Virus record (IMG/VR): IMGVR_UViG_3300027971_000213
Coordinates: 1 to 24,459 of that record
Length of the DNA stretch: 24,459 nt
Reading direction: 5' to 3' (one strand)
Source: a virus
A program made the translations under genes and the position numbers. Positions 7,574-17,406 of this stretch are shown here, in pieces. Under the pieces are notes generated by a model. The model was not told where the DNA came from and made no database searches. It was given only the letters and a program-made list of their open reading frames with translations. The stretch's first letter is position 1. Each line of letters begins with the position of its first letter.

Positions 7574-8527
7574 ATGTCTAAACCATCAACTCGTGCTGAA
7601 CTAAAAGAATACTGTTTAAGAAAACTTGGTAAACCTGTCATTGAAATTAACGTGGATGATGACCAAGTAGATGACCGTATTGATGAGGCCTTTAGCTTCT
7701 TTGAAGATTATCATTTTGATGGTACTGAAAAAATCTTTATGAAGCACCAACTTACGGCTGAAGATATTAATCGCCGTTGGATTTATGCACCAGATGCGGT
7801 TACATTTGTAACAGGTGTGTTTCCGTTTGATGATTCTAATGCTTCTATTAATATGTTTGATTTGCGTTATCAGTTACGCTTAAATGACCTCTATGACTTT
7901 ACCTCAGTAAGTTATGTGTCTTATGAAATTACAATGCAACACATAAGAACTTTACAACTGCTATTTTCCGGCACACCACAATTTAGATTTAATCGCAAAC
8001 AAAACAAAGTATTCCTTGATATAGATTGGACAAGAGATGTTCAACCTGGCCAATATGTTGTTATTGAATGTTATCGCACATTAAACCCACAAACAATTAC
8101 TTTAACTGGCACTTGTGCAACAACAGCTAATGCAAATACAGTAGTTGGAACAGGTACAATATTTGACCAACAATTGTTAGAAAATGATTTTGTTACCTTT
8201 GGTACAGAAACATTACAGATTGATAAAATTAATTCACCAACATCTATCACAGTTCGTGGCCCATTTACAACAACACAAGCTGGTGCAACAATGACTGCTG
8301 CTGGATATTCAGATGTTTGGAATGATAGATTCTTAAAGAAATATACTACTGCATTGATTAAACTTCAATGGGGTAATAATCTTAGTAAATTCGCTGGTAT
8401 ACAAATGCCTGGTGGTGTAACACTTGATGGTGTTCGCATTATGACTGAAGCTCGTGAAGAAATTGAAAAACTTGAAGAAGAAATGCAAATTATCAATGTA
8501 TTGCCTGGCGAGATAATGATGGGTTGA
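7574..8527 (+). CDS. gp13: Neck protein, T4 gp13 family (head completion)
   Basis: In T4, gp13 binds the portal vertex after packaging and, with gp14, closes the head and accepts the tail. The N-terminal segment SKPSTRAELKEYCLRKLGKP followed by VIEINVDDDQVDDRIDEA is typical of gp13 in cyanophage-like T4 relatives. The C-terminal segment (FLKKYTTALIKLQWGNNLSK, then QMPGGVTLDG) is also characteristic. Residues about 175-245 (from TITLTGTCATT to AGATMTAAGY) look like an inserted beta module where I expect only a short loop in relatives. The start ATG has no good Shine-Dalgarno, and GATAAATA ends 7 bases upstream. gp14 follows 6 bases downstream, matching T4 order. Confidence 0.9.
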   Translation: MSKPSTRAELKEYCLRKLGKPVIEINVDDDQVDDRIDEAFSFFEDYHFDGTEKIFMKHQLTAEDINRRWIYAPDAVTFVTGVFPFDDSNASINMFDLRYQLRLNDLYDFTSVSYVSYEITMQHIRTLQLLFSGTPQFRFNRKQNKVFLDIDWTRDVQPGQYVVIECYRTLNPQTITLTGTCATTANANTVVGTGTIFDQQLLENDFVTFGTETLQIDKINSPTSITVRGPFTTTQAGATMTAAGYSDVWNDRFLKKYTTALIKLQWGNNLSKFAGIQMPGGVTLDGVRIMTEAREEIEKLEEEMQIINVLPGEIMMG

Positions 8528-8533
8528 TAATGA

Positions 8534-9427
8534 ATGCCTACCAACTTTTACTTTAATCCATTTCCATTAAATCAAATTACCAGCGAGCAATTGCTGGTGG
8601 AAGACCTTGTCATTGAGGCCATGCAAATCTATGGCATGGACATTTACTATATGCCAAGAAGTTCTCGTGATTCAGTAGATTTATTGTATGGTGAAGATAC
8701 ATTAAAAACATATACTTCGGCTTTTGCACTTGAAATGTACCTTGAAGATGTTACTGGTATGGAAGGTGAAGGTGATTTTATGTCCAAATTTGGGCTTGAA
8801 ATCCGAGACGATTTAACACTTTTAGTTTCTCGCCGTAGGTTTGCATTTACTGTAAATCAACTTCGACCAAATGAAGGCGATTTGATTTATATTCCTATGT
8901 TACAAAACTTTTTTGAAATTACCTTTGTAGAGCATGAAAATGGTCAGGCCATGTATTACACATTAGGTCGTGGTCGTGGCGGTAATGTTTATGTGTATGC
9001 ATTGAAATTAAAACAGTTTGTATTTTCTAATGAAGTTGTTGAAACAGGCAATGCTGAAATTGATGGTCAAATCAGAGATGCATACCCACGCACACGCCTC
9101 ACACTAAACGCTGGTGGTTCAGGTGCATTTGTTAATGATGAGATTGTATTTGTAAGTCCTGATGCCACATATGCTAATGCAACAGCACAAGCTATTGTTC
9201 ACAACTATGTAACTGGTAGTTCCGTTGATGTTTATAGAGTTAGAGGAACATTTACTACTGGCACATTAAGAGGTAAAACTAGTAGTGCGGCTTGGGGATT
9301 AAATACTGTTTCTGACACCTCAACAATGGATAATGCCTTTGAAGATATTGTAGATAATAATCGCATTGAAACCGAATCAGATGCTATTATTGATTTTACA
9401 GAACACAATCCATTTGGTGAAGCTTAA
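8534..9427 (+). CDS. gp14: Neck protein, T4 gp14 family (head completion)
   Basis: gp14 forms the neck hexamer with gp13 in T4. Here residues 1-110 show the family pattern: LVEDLVIEAMQIYGMDIYYMPR, LYGEDTLKTYTSAFALEMYL and GEGDFMSKFGLEIRDDLTLLVSRRRF. A second conserved part (PNEGDLIYIPMLQNFFEI) follows. Residues about 188-260 form a Gly/Ala/Val-rich beta module (GSGAFVNDEIVFV...) resembling one in gp15. The end, IDFTEHNPFGEA, is typical of gp14 in marine T4-like phages. Another ATG 4 bases upstream (8530) is out of frame and soon stops, so 8534 is chosen. The stop overlaps the gp15 start by one base (TAATG), suggesting coupled translation. Confidence 0.9.
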   Translation: MPTNFYFNPFPLNQITSEQLLVEDLVIEAMQIYGMDIYYMPRSSRDSVDLLYGEDTLKTYTSAFALEMYLEDVTGMEGEGDFMSKFGLEIRDDLTLLVSRRRFAFTVNQLRPNEGDLIYIPMLQNFFEITFVEHENGQAMYYTLGRGRGGNVYVYALKLKQFVFSNEVVETGNAEIDGQIRDAYPRTRLTLNAGGSGAFVNDEIVFVSPDATYANATAQAIVHNYVTGSSVDVYRVRGTFTTGTLRGKTSSAAWGLNTVSDTSTMDNAFEDIVDNNRIETESDAIIDFTEHNPFGEA

Positions 9428-10431
9428 TGTTAGGTAATGCACACTTTTATAACCGAACGATTCGCAAAATTGTTGTTGCGTTTGGTTCTATGTTTAATGA
9501 TATTCTTTTGACTCGTTATTCAAAAGATGGGTCAACAGCATATGAAATTACTAAAGTACCTTTATCATATGGTGCAAAAGAAAAATACTTAGTTCGTTTA
9601 CAGTCTGACCCAAATCTTACAAAGTCTATTGCAACAACTGTACCTCGCATGAGTTTTGATTTGGTTGGAATGACATATGACACCACAAGAAAACAACAAT
9701 CTACACTACAAAACTTTGGGTTTAGTTCTGGTTCTTTTAGAAGCCAGTATGCACCTGTTCCATATAATTTTGATTTTAACTTATCAATCTATGTTCGTAA
9801 CACAGAAGATGGTACACAGATACTAGAACAAATACTGCCATTTTTTACACCAGATTTTACAGTAACAATTGATTTCATTAGCCAAATGGATCAAAAGTAT
9901 GATATGCCTGTTATTCTCAATTCAGTAAGCCCTGAAGTTGATTATGAAGGCGACTTTATGAACACTCGTTTAATTATTTGGAATCTTACATTTACTGCAA
10001 AGGCATATATCTGGCCTCCAGTATCCGCTAATAATTCAAGTAAACTTATTACTAAAGCCAATACAAATATATTTACTGATTCTACTAATTTAGATGCACA
10101 AAAAGTATATGTTAATATGGCAACAGGTTTTGGAGTATATACAACAGGTGAAGATATTATAGTTGAAAAGCGAGGTGTAACAGGTAAAGTATTATACTTT
10201 AGTAATACCGCAGACGGTACATTGGTGTTAACAAACTTGAATAAAAAAGTTCAAGCAAATGATAAAGTAACTGGAGTTTATTCCAATTCAACTTTTACCA
10301 TTTCAACTGTATCTCAATCACAAACAAAAGCGGTAGCAATTGTAATAACACCTAATCCAGCAAATGCAAATGGAAATGGCGTATATGGATTTGAAGAAAC
10401 ATTTACTGAATGGCCTGATACTTTAATATGA
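9427..10431 (+). CDS. gp15: Tail completion / sheath stabiliser, T4 gp15 family
   Basis: gp15 caps the finished tail and joins it to the neck in T4. Family features here are the opening FYNRTIRKIVVAFGSMFNDI, the PLSYGAKEKYLVRLQSDP segment, the VPRMSFDLVGMTYD segment and VPYNFDFNLSIYVRNTEDG near residues 111-129. The core ends near residue 200 (TFTAKAYIWPP). Residues about 230-298 form a beta module (GFGVYTTGEDIIVEKRGVTG...) similar in pattern to the one in gp14. A short tail with YGFEETFTEWPD follows. The stop overlaps gp16 in an ATGA junction, so the two are probably coupled. Confidence 0.9.
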   Translation: MLGNAHFYNRTIRKIVVAFGSMFNDILLTRYSKDGSTAYEITKVPLSYGAKEKYLVRLQSDPNLTKSIATTVPRMSFDLVGMTYDTTRKQQSTLQNFGFSSGSFRSQYAPVPYNFDFNLSIYVRNTEDGTQILEQILPFFTPDFTVTIDFISQMDQKYDMPVILNSVSPEVDYEGDFMNTRLIIWNLTFTAKAYIWPPVSANNSSKLITKANTNIFTDSTNLDAQKVYVNMATGFGVYTTGEDIIVEKRGVTGKVLYFSNTADGTLVLTNLNKKVQANDKVTGVYSNSTFTISTVSQSQTKAVAIVITPNPANANGNGVYGFEETFTEWPDTLI

Positions 10432-10835
10432 AAAAATTGAACGACAACTTATCTGAAATCTTTGACATTGAACCAATGGAACAACCAGAAGTTTTGCCTG
10501 CGGTCAAACCAACCACAGAGGTAATTGCCTCCGATGAAGTGGAAACTGACGCAGCTTTAGCAAGAAAAAACATTAAAGGTTTACTAGATAAAGGTGGTGC
10601 AGCCATAGATAATCTATTGTTAGTTGCACAAGAATCTGAGCACCCACGAGCATATGAAGTTGCCGCTAATTTTATTAAAACATTAGGTGACTTGAACAAA
10701 GACTTGTTAGAGATTCAAAAACAAAAACAAAGCTTACGACCAGTTGAGATAAACAATCAATCTATTAATGTTGAAAAAGCAGTATTTGTTGGATCTACCG
10801 CAGAATTACTTAAACAAATTAGAGAGAATAAATAA
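10428..10835 (+). CDS. gp16: Small terminase subunit, T4 gp16 family
   Basis: At 135 aa it is shorter than T4 gp16 (164 aa) but fits marine relatives. An acidic N-terminal tail (about residues 1-45) leads into a helical core, ARKNIKGLLDKGGAAIDNLL, then the hallmark AQESEHPRAYEV and NKDLLEIQKQKQ. gp16 forms a ring that recognises phage DNA and regulates gp17. The ATG overlaps the gp15 stop. Unusually, the large terminase does not follow directly: a Dps-like gene lies between. The last codons overlap an AATAAATA late box that serves the downstream gene. Confidence 0.9.
   Translation: MKKLNDNLSEIFDIEPMEQPEVLPAVKPTTEVIASDEVETDAALARKNIKGLLDKGGAAIDNLLLVAQESEHPRAYEVAANFIKTLGDLNKDLLEIQKQKQSLRPVEINNQSINVEKAVFVGSTAELLKQIRENK
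10827..10834 (+). promoter_or_regulatory. T4-type late promoter box (AATAAATA)
   Basis: AATAAATA overlaps the end of gp16 and ends 5 bases before ATG 10840. The T4 spacing rule puts the first transcribed base on the A of that ATG, the same geometry as at 22131-22144. Confidence 0.6.
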
Positions 10836-10839
10836 TACC

Positions 10840-11274
10840 ATGGAACAATTAATTGAACAAATGAAAACAATTTTAGGTACAACCTTTGGGTTGTATTTTA
10901 AGGCACACTCATACCATTGGAACATTGAGGGTCCTGATTTTGCACAATACCATGATTTTTTAGGTAATTTTTACACTGGCGTTTTTGCCAATGTTGACCC
11001 AATCGCAGAACATATTCGTGCCTTAAATTCATATGCACCAGTATCATTAAGTAGAATGTTAGAACTATCTGATATTGAAGAAACAGATACCGTTCCATCA
11101 GCATTAACAATGTTGTCAAATCTAAAAAATGATAACGAAAGATATATGATGCATTTGCGTGCTGGTATTGCCGCAGCTGAAGGTGCAAATGAGCCAGCCG
11201 TTGGTAATTTTCTACAAGACATTTTAGACCAACATCAAAAACAAGGTTGGATGTTAAGAAGTTTTACAAAATAA
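10840..11274 (+). CDS. Dps-type ferritin-like protein (144 aa)
   Basis: The protein shows the full Dps ferroxidase signature: H26-W-N-x-x-G, H38, D53 and E57, with spacings 12, 15 and 4 identical to E. coli Dps H51/H63/D78/E82. The phrase HWNIEGPDFAQYHDFL is Dps-like, and the C-terminal QHQKQGWMLRSF matches the family's final helix. Dps proteins form 12-subunit shells that oxidise Fe(II) with peroxide and store iron; some bind DNA. The basic N-terminal extension used by E. coli Dps for DNA binding is absent (H26 versus H51), so iron and peroxide handling is the likelier activity. The start is ATG 10840; upstream codons in this frame lie inside gp16. It sits between small and large terminase genes with its own late box. 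Whether it acts in the infected cell or enters the virion is unknown. Confidence 0.88.
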   Translation: MEQLIEQMKTILGTTFGLYFKAHSYHWNIEGPDFAQYHDFLGNFYTGVFANVDPIAEHIRALNSYAPVSLSRMLELSDIEETDTVPSALTMLSNLKNDNERYMMHLRAGIAAAEGANEPAVGNFLQDILDQHQKQGWMLRSFTK

Positions 11275-11278
11275 TTGA

Positions 11279-12964
<1,686 letters not shown>

Positions 12965-12967
12965 AAA

Positions 12968-12975
12968 ACTAAATA
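12968..12975 (+). promoter_or_regulatory. Degenerate late box before gp18 (ACTAAATA)
   Basis: ACTAAATA lies in the 53-base gap before gp18 and differs from TATAAATA at two positions; a TATAAAGA follows at 12979-12986. Either could be a weak late promoter. The gp18 ribosome-binding site AAGGAG is at 13006-13011. Confidence 0.3.
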
Positions 12976-13017
12976 GTCTATAAAGAAAAAATTGACCCGT
13001 AAACTAAGGAGAAATCC

Positions 13018-14922
13018 ATGGCATTTCAGCTATCACCTGGAATAAATGTATCAGAAATTGACCTGACCACAATTGTTCCTTCCGTTGCCACCTCAATCGG
13101 TGGTATTGCTGGAAATTTTAATTGGGGTCCAGTAAATGAAGTGGTTACCGTGTCTGACGAGGTTACTCTTGTTGACCGTTTTGGTAAGCCAGACAGCACA
13201 AATTATGAATACTGGTTCTCAACTGCAAATTTTCTTGCATATTCAAATAATCTAAAAATTGTTCGTGCCGCTAACACGACATCTACTCTTAATGCCACTG
13301 CTAACGCATCTGGTATTTTGATTGAAAATGAAAGTGATTATGAAAATAACCACGAAAACGCATCAAACGCAACTTATGGACCGTTTGCAGCTCGTTGCGC
13401 TGGCGATTTAGGCAATTCGTTGCGTGTTTCTATTTGCCCTTCTTCACAGGCTTTTTCTGCTAACTTATCAGTTACAGATTCATTAAGAACTAATGCTGTT
13501 ACATCTGGTACTACCGTAATTAATGTTCAAGGTAATGCAAATGCAGCTGCAAATATTGCTGCCGGCGATTTAATTTCTGTTACTGGTGGAACATCATACA
13601 TTCGTGTTGCTTCTGTTAACACAACCGCAATTATTGTTGCAACAGCAATTACTGCTAACGTAGCCAATTCTACACCAATTTTAAAGAAATGGCAATATGC
13701 TGACGAATTTGGTGTTGCTCCAAGCACATCATCGTATGTAACAGATAAAGGTGGTAGTGGTGATGAAATGCACATTATCATTATTGACGAAGATGGTAAA
13801 TTTAGTGGTACTGCAAACACAGTATTAGAAAAATATGCTTTTGTTTCTAAAGCATCTGATGCAATTTCTAATGATGGATCTTCAAATTTTTATAAAACGG
13901 TTTTAAATGAACAATCACAATACGTTTGGTGGATGGCACATCAGCCTGGTTCATCTAATTGGGGAACTGCAGCTTCAGGAATAACATATACAAACCTAAA
14001 CAACGCATGGTATTCATCATTGAGTGCTGGTGCAAATGGTACAATTGGTAATTCTGAAATTATTACTGCATACGGATTCTTTGCTAATCCAGATGTTGTT
14101 GATGTATCGTTACTTATTTCTGGACCAGGAAATGCAACAGTAGCGGCAAGTTTAATATCTACTGTTGAATCTCGTAAAGATTGTTTAGTATTTTTGTCTC
14201 CAACCAGAGCTTCTGTTGTTAACAATGCAGGTTCAGAATCGACAAGTATTCTTTCTTTCCGTGCAGGATTAACAAGTTCATCCTATGCTGTATTGGATTC
14301 TGGTTACAAATATCAATATGACAAATACAATGATGTTTATCGTTATGTGCCATTAAATGGTGACATAGCTGGTGTTTGTGCTCGCACAGACCTTGAGCGT
14401 GACCCATGGTTCTCACCTGGCGGTTTAAATCGTGGTATCATTAAGAATGTTATTAAGTTGGCTTATAATCCAACTAAAGCTGAGCGTGATAACCTGTATG
14501 TTCAAGGTATCAATCCAGTTGTAACATTCCAAGGTGAAGGTACAATTCTGTTTGGCGATAAGACAATGTTAAATCGTCCTTCCGTATTTGACCGTATTAA
14601 TGTTCGCCGTCTTTTTGTTGTGCTTGAGAAGTCAATTGCTCGTGCAGCTCGTTCAACCTTATTTGAATTTAACGACCAATTTACTCGTGCTCAGTTTGTA
14701 AACTTAGTAGAACCATACCTGCGTGATGTTCAAGGTCGCCGTGGTATTACTGATTTCCGTGTTGTTTGCGATACTACAAACAATACACCAGAAGTCATTG
14801 ACAGCAATCGTTTTGTAGGCGATATCTACATCAAACCAGCTCGTTCAGTCAACTTCATTCAACTTAACTTTGTGGCTGTTCGCACAGGTGTTTCGTTTGA
14901 AGAAATCGTTGGCCGGTTCTAA
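13018..14922 (+). CDS. gp18: Tail sheath protein, T4 gp18 family
   Basis: The N-terminus FQLSPGINVSEIDLTTIVPS, then GGIAGNFNWGPVNEVV, is the standard gp18 opening. The C-terminal part contains RDPWFSPGGLNRGII, YNPTKAERDNLY, INPVVTFQGEGTILFGDKTM and FDRINVRRLFVVLEKSIARA, all hallmarks of contractile sheaths. gp18 polymerises around the gp19 tube and contracts at infection. Length 634 aa is close to T4 (659). Residues about 158-222 (around AGDLISVTGGTSYIRV) form an extra beta module like that in gp13. ATG 13018 has AAGGAG six bases upstream. gp19 follows behind a late box that overlaps the gp18 stop. Confidence 0.96.
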   Translation: MAFQLSPGINVSEIDLTTIVPSVATSIGGIAGNFNWGPVNEVVTVSDEVTLVDRFGKPDSTNYEYWFSTANFLAYSNNLKIVRAANTTSTLNATANASGILIENESDYENNHENASNATYGPFAARCAGDLGNSLRVSICPSSQAFSANLSVTDSLRTNAVTSGTTVINVQGNANAAANIAAGDLISVTGGTSYIRVASVNTTAIIVATAITANVANSTPILKKWQYADEFGVAPSTSSYVTDKGGSGDEMHIIIIDEDGKFSGTANTVLEKYAFVSKASDAISNDGSSNFYKTVLNEQSQYVWWMAHQPGSSNWGTAASGITYTNLNNAWYSSLSAGANGTIGNSEIITAYGFFANPDVVDVSLLISGPGNATVAASLISTVESRKDCLVFLSPTRASVVNNAGSESTSILSFRAGLTSSSYAVLDSGYKYQYDKYNDVYRYVPLNGDIAGVCARTDLERDPWFSPGGLNRGIIKNVIKLAYNPTKAERDNLYVQGINPVVTFQGEGTILFGDKTMLNRPSVFDRINVRRLFVVLEKSIARAARSTLFEFNDQFTRAQFVNLVEPYLRDVQGRRGITDFRVVCDTTNNTPEVIDSNRFVGDIYIKPARSVNFIQLNFVAVRTGVSFEEIVGRF

Positions 14923-14928
14923 TAAATA
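14921..14928 (+). promoter_or_regulatory. T4-type late promoter box (AATAAATA)
   Basis: AATAAATA begins within the gp18 stop codon, 20 bases before the gp19 ATG. The predicted start near 14934 gives a short leader; a CAGGAG ribosome-binding site lies at 14935-14940. Confidence 0.65.
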
Positions 14929-14948
14929 GAAAAACAGGAGATATTTAA

Positions 14949-15494
14949 ATGGCATTTTCAGTAAACGAATTTAGAAGCCAAATGGTGGGCGATGGTGCTC
15001 GTCCAAATTTATTTGAAGTTTCTATGCCGTTTCCTGGTTTTTCTTCACCAGGAAATGCACAAACAAAACTTACTTTTATGTGTAAAACAGCACAATTACC
15101 AGGATCAACAGTTGGTGTAGTTCCTGTTCAATACTTTGGTCGTGAACTAAAGTTTGCAGGCAATCGCACATTCCAGGATTGGGTAATTACGGTCATTAAC
15201 GATGAAGATTTTGTTGTTCGCAATGCTTTTGAGCGTTGGTTGAATGGCATTAACAGTCATAGTTTGAATGTTCGCAACCCTTTAGCACAAACACCTGGTA
15301 GTTATACAGTTGATTCTGATGTAACACAGTTTTCTAAAGCTGGTGAACCACTTAAAAAATATAGATTTTTAGGTACATTCCCAACAGACCTTTCACCAAT
15401 TGATGTTGATTGGGGTTCAAACGATACTATTGAAGAATTTACCGTAACTCTGTCCTACCAATGGTGGGAATCAGTAGAAACCGGTGTCGTGTAA
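14949..15494 (+). CDS. gp19: Tail tube protein, T4 gp19 family
   Basis: The 181-aa protein is close to T4 gp19 (163 aa) and follows the sheath gene as in T4. Residues 49-90 show QLPGSTVGVVPVQYFGRELK and NRTFQDWVITVINDEDF, the conserved strand pattern of myovirus tube proteins; RNAFERWLNGINSH follows at 91-104. The end (TVTLSYQWWESVETG) is also typical. It forms stacked rings through which DNA passes. ATG 14949 has CAGGAG upstream and a late box 20 bases before it, and a strong terminator begins 2 bases after its stop, so it can be made from a short, abundant transcript, which suits a major structural protein. Confidence 0.95.
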   Translation: MAFSVNEFRSQMVGDGARPNLFEVSMPFPGFSSPGNAQTKLTFMCKTAQLPGSTVGVVPVQYFGRELKFAGNRTFQDWVITVINDEDFVVRNAFERWLNGINSHSLNVRNPLAQTPGSYTVDSDVTQFSKAGEPLKKYRFLGTFPTDLSPIDVDWGSNDTIEEFTVTLSYQWWESVETGVV

Positions 15495-15495
15495 G

Positions 15496-15525
15496 AAGAA
15501 GGACTTCGGTCCTTCTTTACTTTTT
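15496..15525 (+). terminator. Intrinsic terminator after gp19
   Basis: A 9-bp perfect stem (15496-15504 with 15509-15517) closes a TTCG tetraloop with a C-G closing pair, and a T-rich run reaches 15525. It begins right after the gp19 stop. Confidence 0.93.
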
Positions 15526-15538
15526 AGGATGATATAAT

Positions 15539-17197
15539 ATGGCTGTAACTCTTTTTGGCTTTACACTAGGTAAAAAGGATATTGTTCAGGTTGAGAAACC
15601 TGAGCAAGCTTCTTTTTCGCTTCCAACCGAGACCATTGATGATGGTGCGGTTACTATTACTCAAAATGCTCACTATGGTACATATGTTGACCTAGAGGGT
15701 TCTATTCGTAATGAGTTAGAGTTAATTACTCGTTATCGTGAAATGTCTAACCATCCAGAATGTGATATGGCAATTGATGAGATTGTCAATGAAGCTATTA
15801 CACATGATACAGATGGCAAGGTTATGGATATCAATTTAGATAATCTAAAACAACCTGAATCAATTAAGAAAAAGATTATTGAAGAATTTAATAACATTCA
15901 AAAAATGTTAAACTTCAGTAATCTTGCCGATGACCTGTTCAAACGTTGGTATATTGATGGTCGTATTTACTATCATGTAATTGTAAATGATACCGCACCA
16001 AAAGAAGGTATTCAAGAGCTTCGTTATATTGACCCACGCAAGATTCGTAAGGTGCGTGAGATTCAAAAAGACCGTGATTCAAAAACTGGTGCTCAGATTA
16101 TTAAATCAATTGCTGAGTATTATATTTACAATGACCGTGGTGCGGCAACACAATCATTTACAGCATCTACAAACCAAGGTCTAAGAATTGCGCCTGAGTC
16201 CATTATTAATGTAAACTCTGGTTTGATGGATGCAAAGAATACATTTGTAATTTCATATTTACATAAAGCAATTAAAGCTCTCAATCAATTACGCATGATT
16301 GAAGATGCTGTTGTAATCTATCGTTTGTCACGAGCACCTGAGCGCCGTATATTTTATATTGATGTTGGTAATTTACCAAAAGGTAAAGCCGAACAATATA
16401 TGCGTTCTATTATGACACAGTATCGCAACAAGTTAGTATATGATGCTAACACAGGTGAAATTCGTGATGAGCGTAAACATTTATCTATGTTAGAAGATTT
16501 TTGGTTACCACGCCGTGAAGGCGGTAAAGGTACTGAGATTACTACACTTCCTGCTGGTCAAAACCTTGGCCAAATGGAAGATGTTCAGTATTTTCAAAAG
16601 AAGTTATTGCAATCGTTGAATGTTCCAATTTCTCGCCTTGACCCACAACAAGGTGCAGGCATTATGGGTATTGGTAAAACAACTGAAGTAACTCGTGATG
16701 AAGTTAAATTTAATAAATTTATTAATCGTTTGCGTAATAAATTTTCTCGTATTTTTGATGATGCTTTGCGTGTTCAATTAGCACTCAAAGGAATTTGTAC
16801 CACAGAAGAATGGGACGAATTTAAAGAAGCCATCTATTACGACTATAAGAAAGATAATAACTTTGTTGAAATGCGTGAAGCAGAATTGATTCGTGAGCGT
16901 GTATTAACAGCAACACAGTTAGACCCATTTATTGGTAAGTATTACTCTAGTAAGTGGGTTAAGAAAAATGTGCTTCGTATGACAGATGAAGATATTGAAG
17001 AAATGGAGAAAGAAATTGAAGAAGAAAGCAGCCAACCCGTTCTTGCTGATGGCGAAGAAACCTCAGCCCAAGCAACCAACGCAGACGCAACAAGTCAAGC
17101 CGAGGACAACACTCAGGAAAGCAGCGGCACGGAGTCGTTAACTCCTCAGTTGGATGATGCGGTAAATAAGTATGCTTTTAATATAAATAGGAAATAA
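15539..17197 (+). CDS. gp20: Portal vertex protein, T4 gp20 family
   Basis: gp20 forms the 12-subunit portal that starts prohead assembly and serves as the DNA channel. Family signatures include YREMSNHPECDMAIDEIVNE, FKRWYIDGRIYYHVIVND, LRYIDPRKIRKVREI, then RLSRAPERRIFYIDVGNLPK, DFWLPRREGGKGTEI and SRLDPQQGAGIMGIGKTTEV. The C-terminal about 60 residues are acidic and Ser/Thr/Gln-rich, as in marine relatives. The start ATG has AGGA at 15526-15529. No late box lies between the terminator at 15496 and this gene, so expression seems to depend on read-through. The stop overlaps an out-of-use ATG at 17197; the next gene's late box lies inside the last codons of gp20. Confidence 0.96.
   Translation: MAVTLFGFTLGKKDIVQVEKPEQASFSLPTETIDDGAVTITQNAHYGTYVDLEGSIRNELELITRYREMSNHPECDMAIDEIVNEAITHDTDGKVMDINLDNLKQPESIKKKIIEEFNNIQKMLNFSNLADDLFKRWYIDGRIYYHVIVNDTAPKEGIQELRYIDPRKIRKVREIQKDRDSKTGAQIIKSIAEYYIYNDRGAATQSFTASTNQGLRIAPESIINVNSGLMDAKNTFVISYLHKAIKALNQLRMIEDAVVIYRLSRAPERRIFYIDVGNLPKGKAEQYMRSIMTQYRNKLVYDANTGEIRDERKHLSMLEDFWLPRREGGKGTEITTLPAGQNLGQMEDVQYFQKKLLQSLNVPISRLDPQQGAGIMGIGKTTEVTRDEVKFNKFINRLRNKFSRIFDDALRVQLALKGICTTEEWDEFKEAIYYDYKKDNNFVEMREAELIRERVLTATQLDPFIGKYYSSKWVKKNVLRMTDEDIEEMEKEIEEESSQPVLADGEETSAQATNADATSQAEDNTQESSGTESLTPQLDDAVNKYAFNINRK
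17182..17189 (+). promoter_or_regulatory. T4-type late promoter box (TATAAATA)
   Basis: An exact TATAAATA lies inside the last codons of gp20. The predicted transcription start is near 17195, about 14 bases before the preferred ATG of the gp67-like gene at 17209; GGAG at 17199-17202 lies in that leader. Confidence 0.75.
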
Positions 17198-17208
17198 TGG
17201 AGAATACT

Positions 17209-17406
17209 ATGACAACAGAAACATTTATTAATCAGTTAGCTTCTGGACAAGCTGCTGATGCAAAAGAAACATTAGCAGATTTATTGTCTGCTCGTGCCTT
17301 TGAAGCATTAGATGCCCGTAAGCAAGAAATCTCAACAGCATTATTTGGTGGTCAACAAGAAGTTGAAGTGCAAGATACTGCGGACACACCAATAGAACAA
17401 GAATGA
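17209..17406 (+). CDS. gp67: Prohead core protein, T4 gp67-like (65 aa)
   Basis: The position directly after gp20 and the short helical pattern match T4 gp67, a core protein needed for correct head shape and degraded by gp21. Residues about 6-42 (FINQLASGQAADAKETLADL, then ARAFEALDARKQEIS) align without gaps to the central part of T4 gp67; the tail is acidic (EVEVQDTADTPIEQE), as in T4. I chose ATG 17209 because GGAG sits 6 bases upstream. An in-frame ATG at 17197 would add four residues (MENT) and has no ribosome-binding site; however it lies only 7 bases behind the late box and cannot be excluded as a leaderless start. The gene ends in an ATGA overlap with the next gene. Confidence 0.8.
   Translation: MTTETFINQLASGQAADAKETLADLLSARAFEALDARKQEISTALFGGQQEVEVQDTADTPIEQE

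Noticed and set aside
10768-10839. Longer start for the Dps-like gene
   Set aside because: The extension lies entirely inside gp16, and Dps similarity begins after ATG 10840.
15533-15538. TATAAT before gp20 as a host sigma70 promoter
   Set aside because: It touches the ATG and has no convincing -35 element; transcription would start inside the gene.
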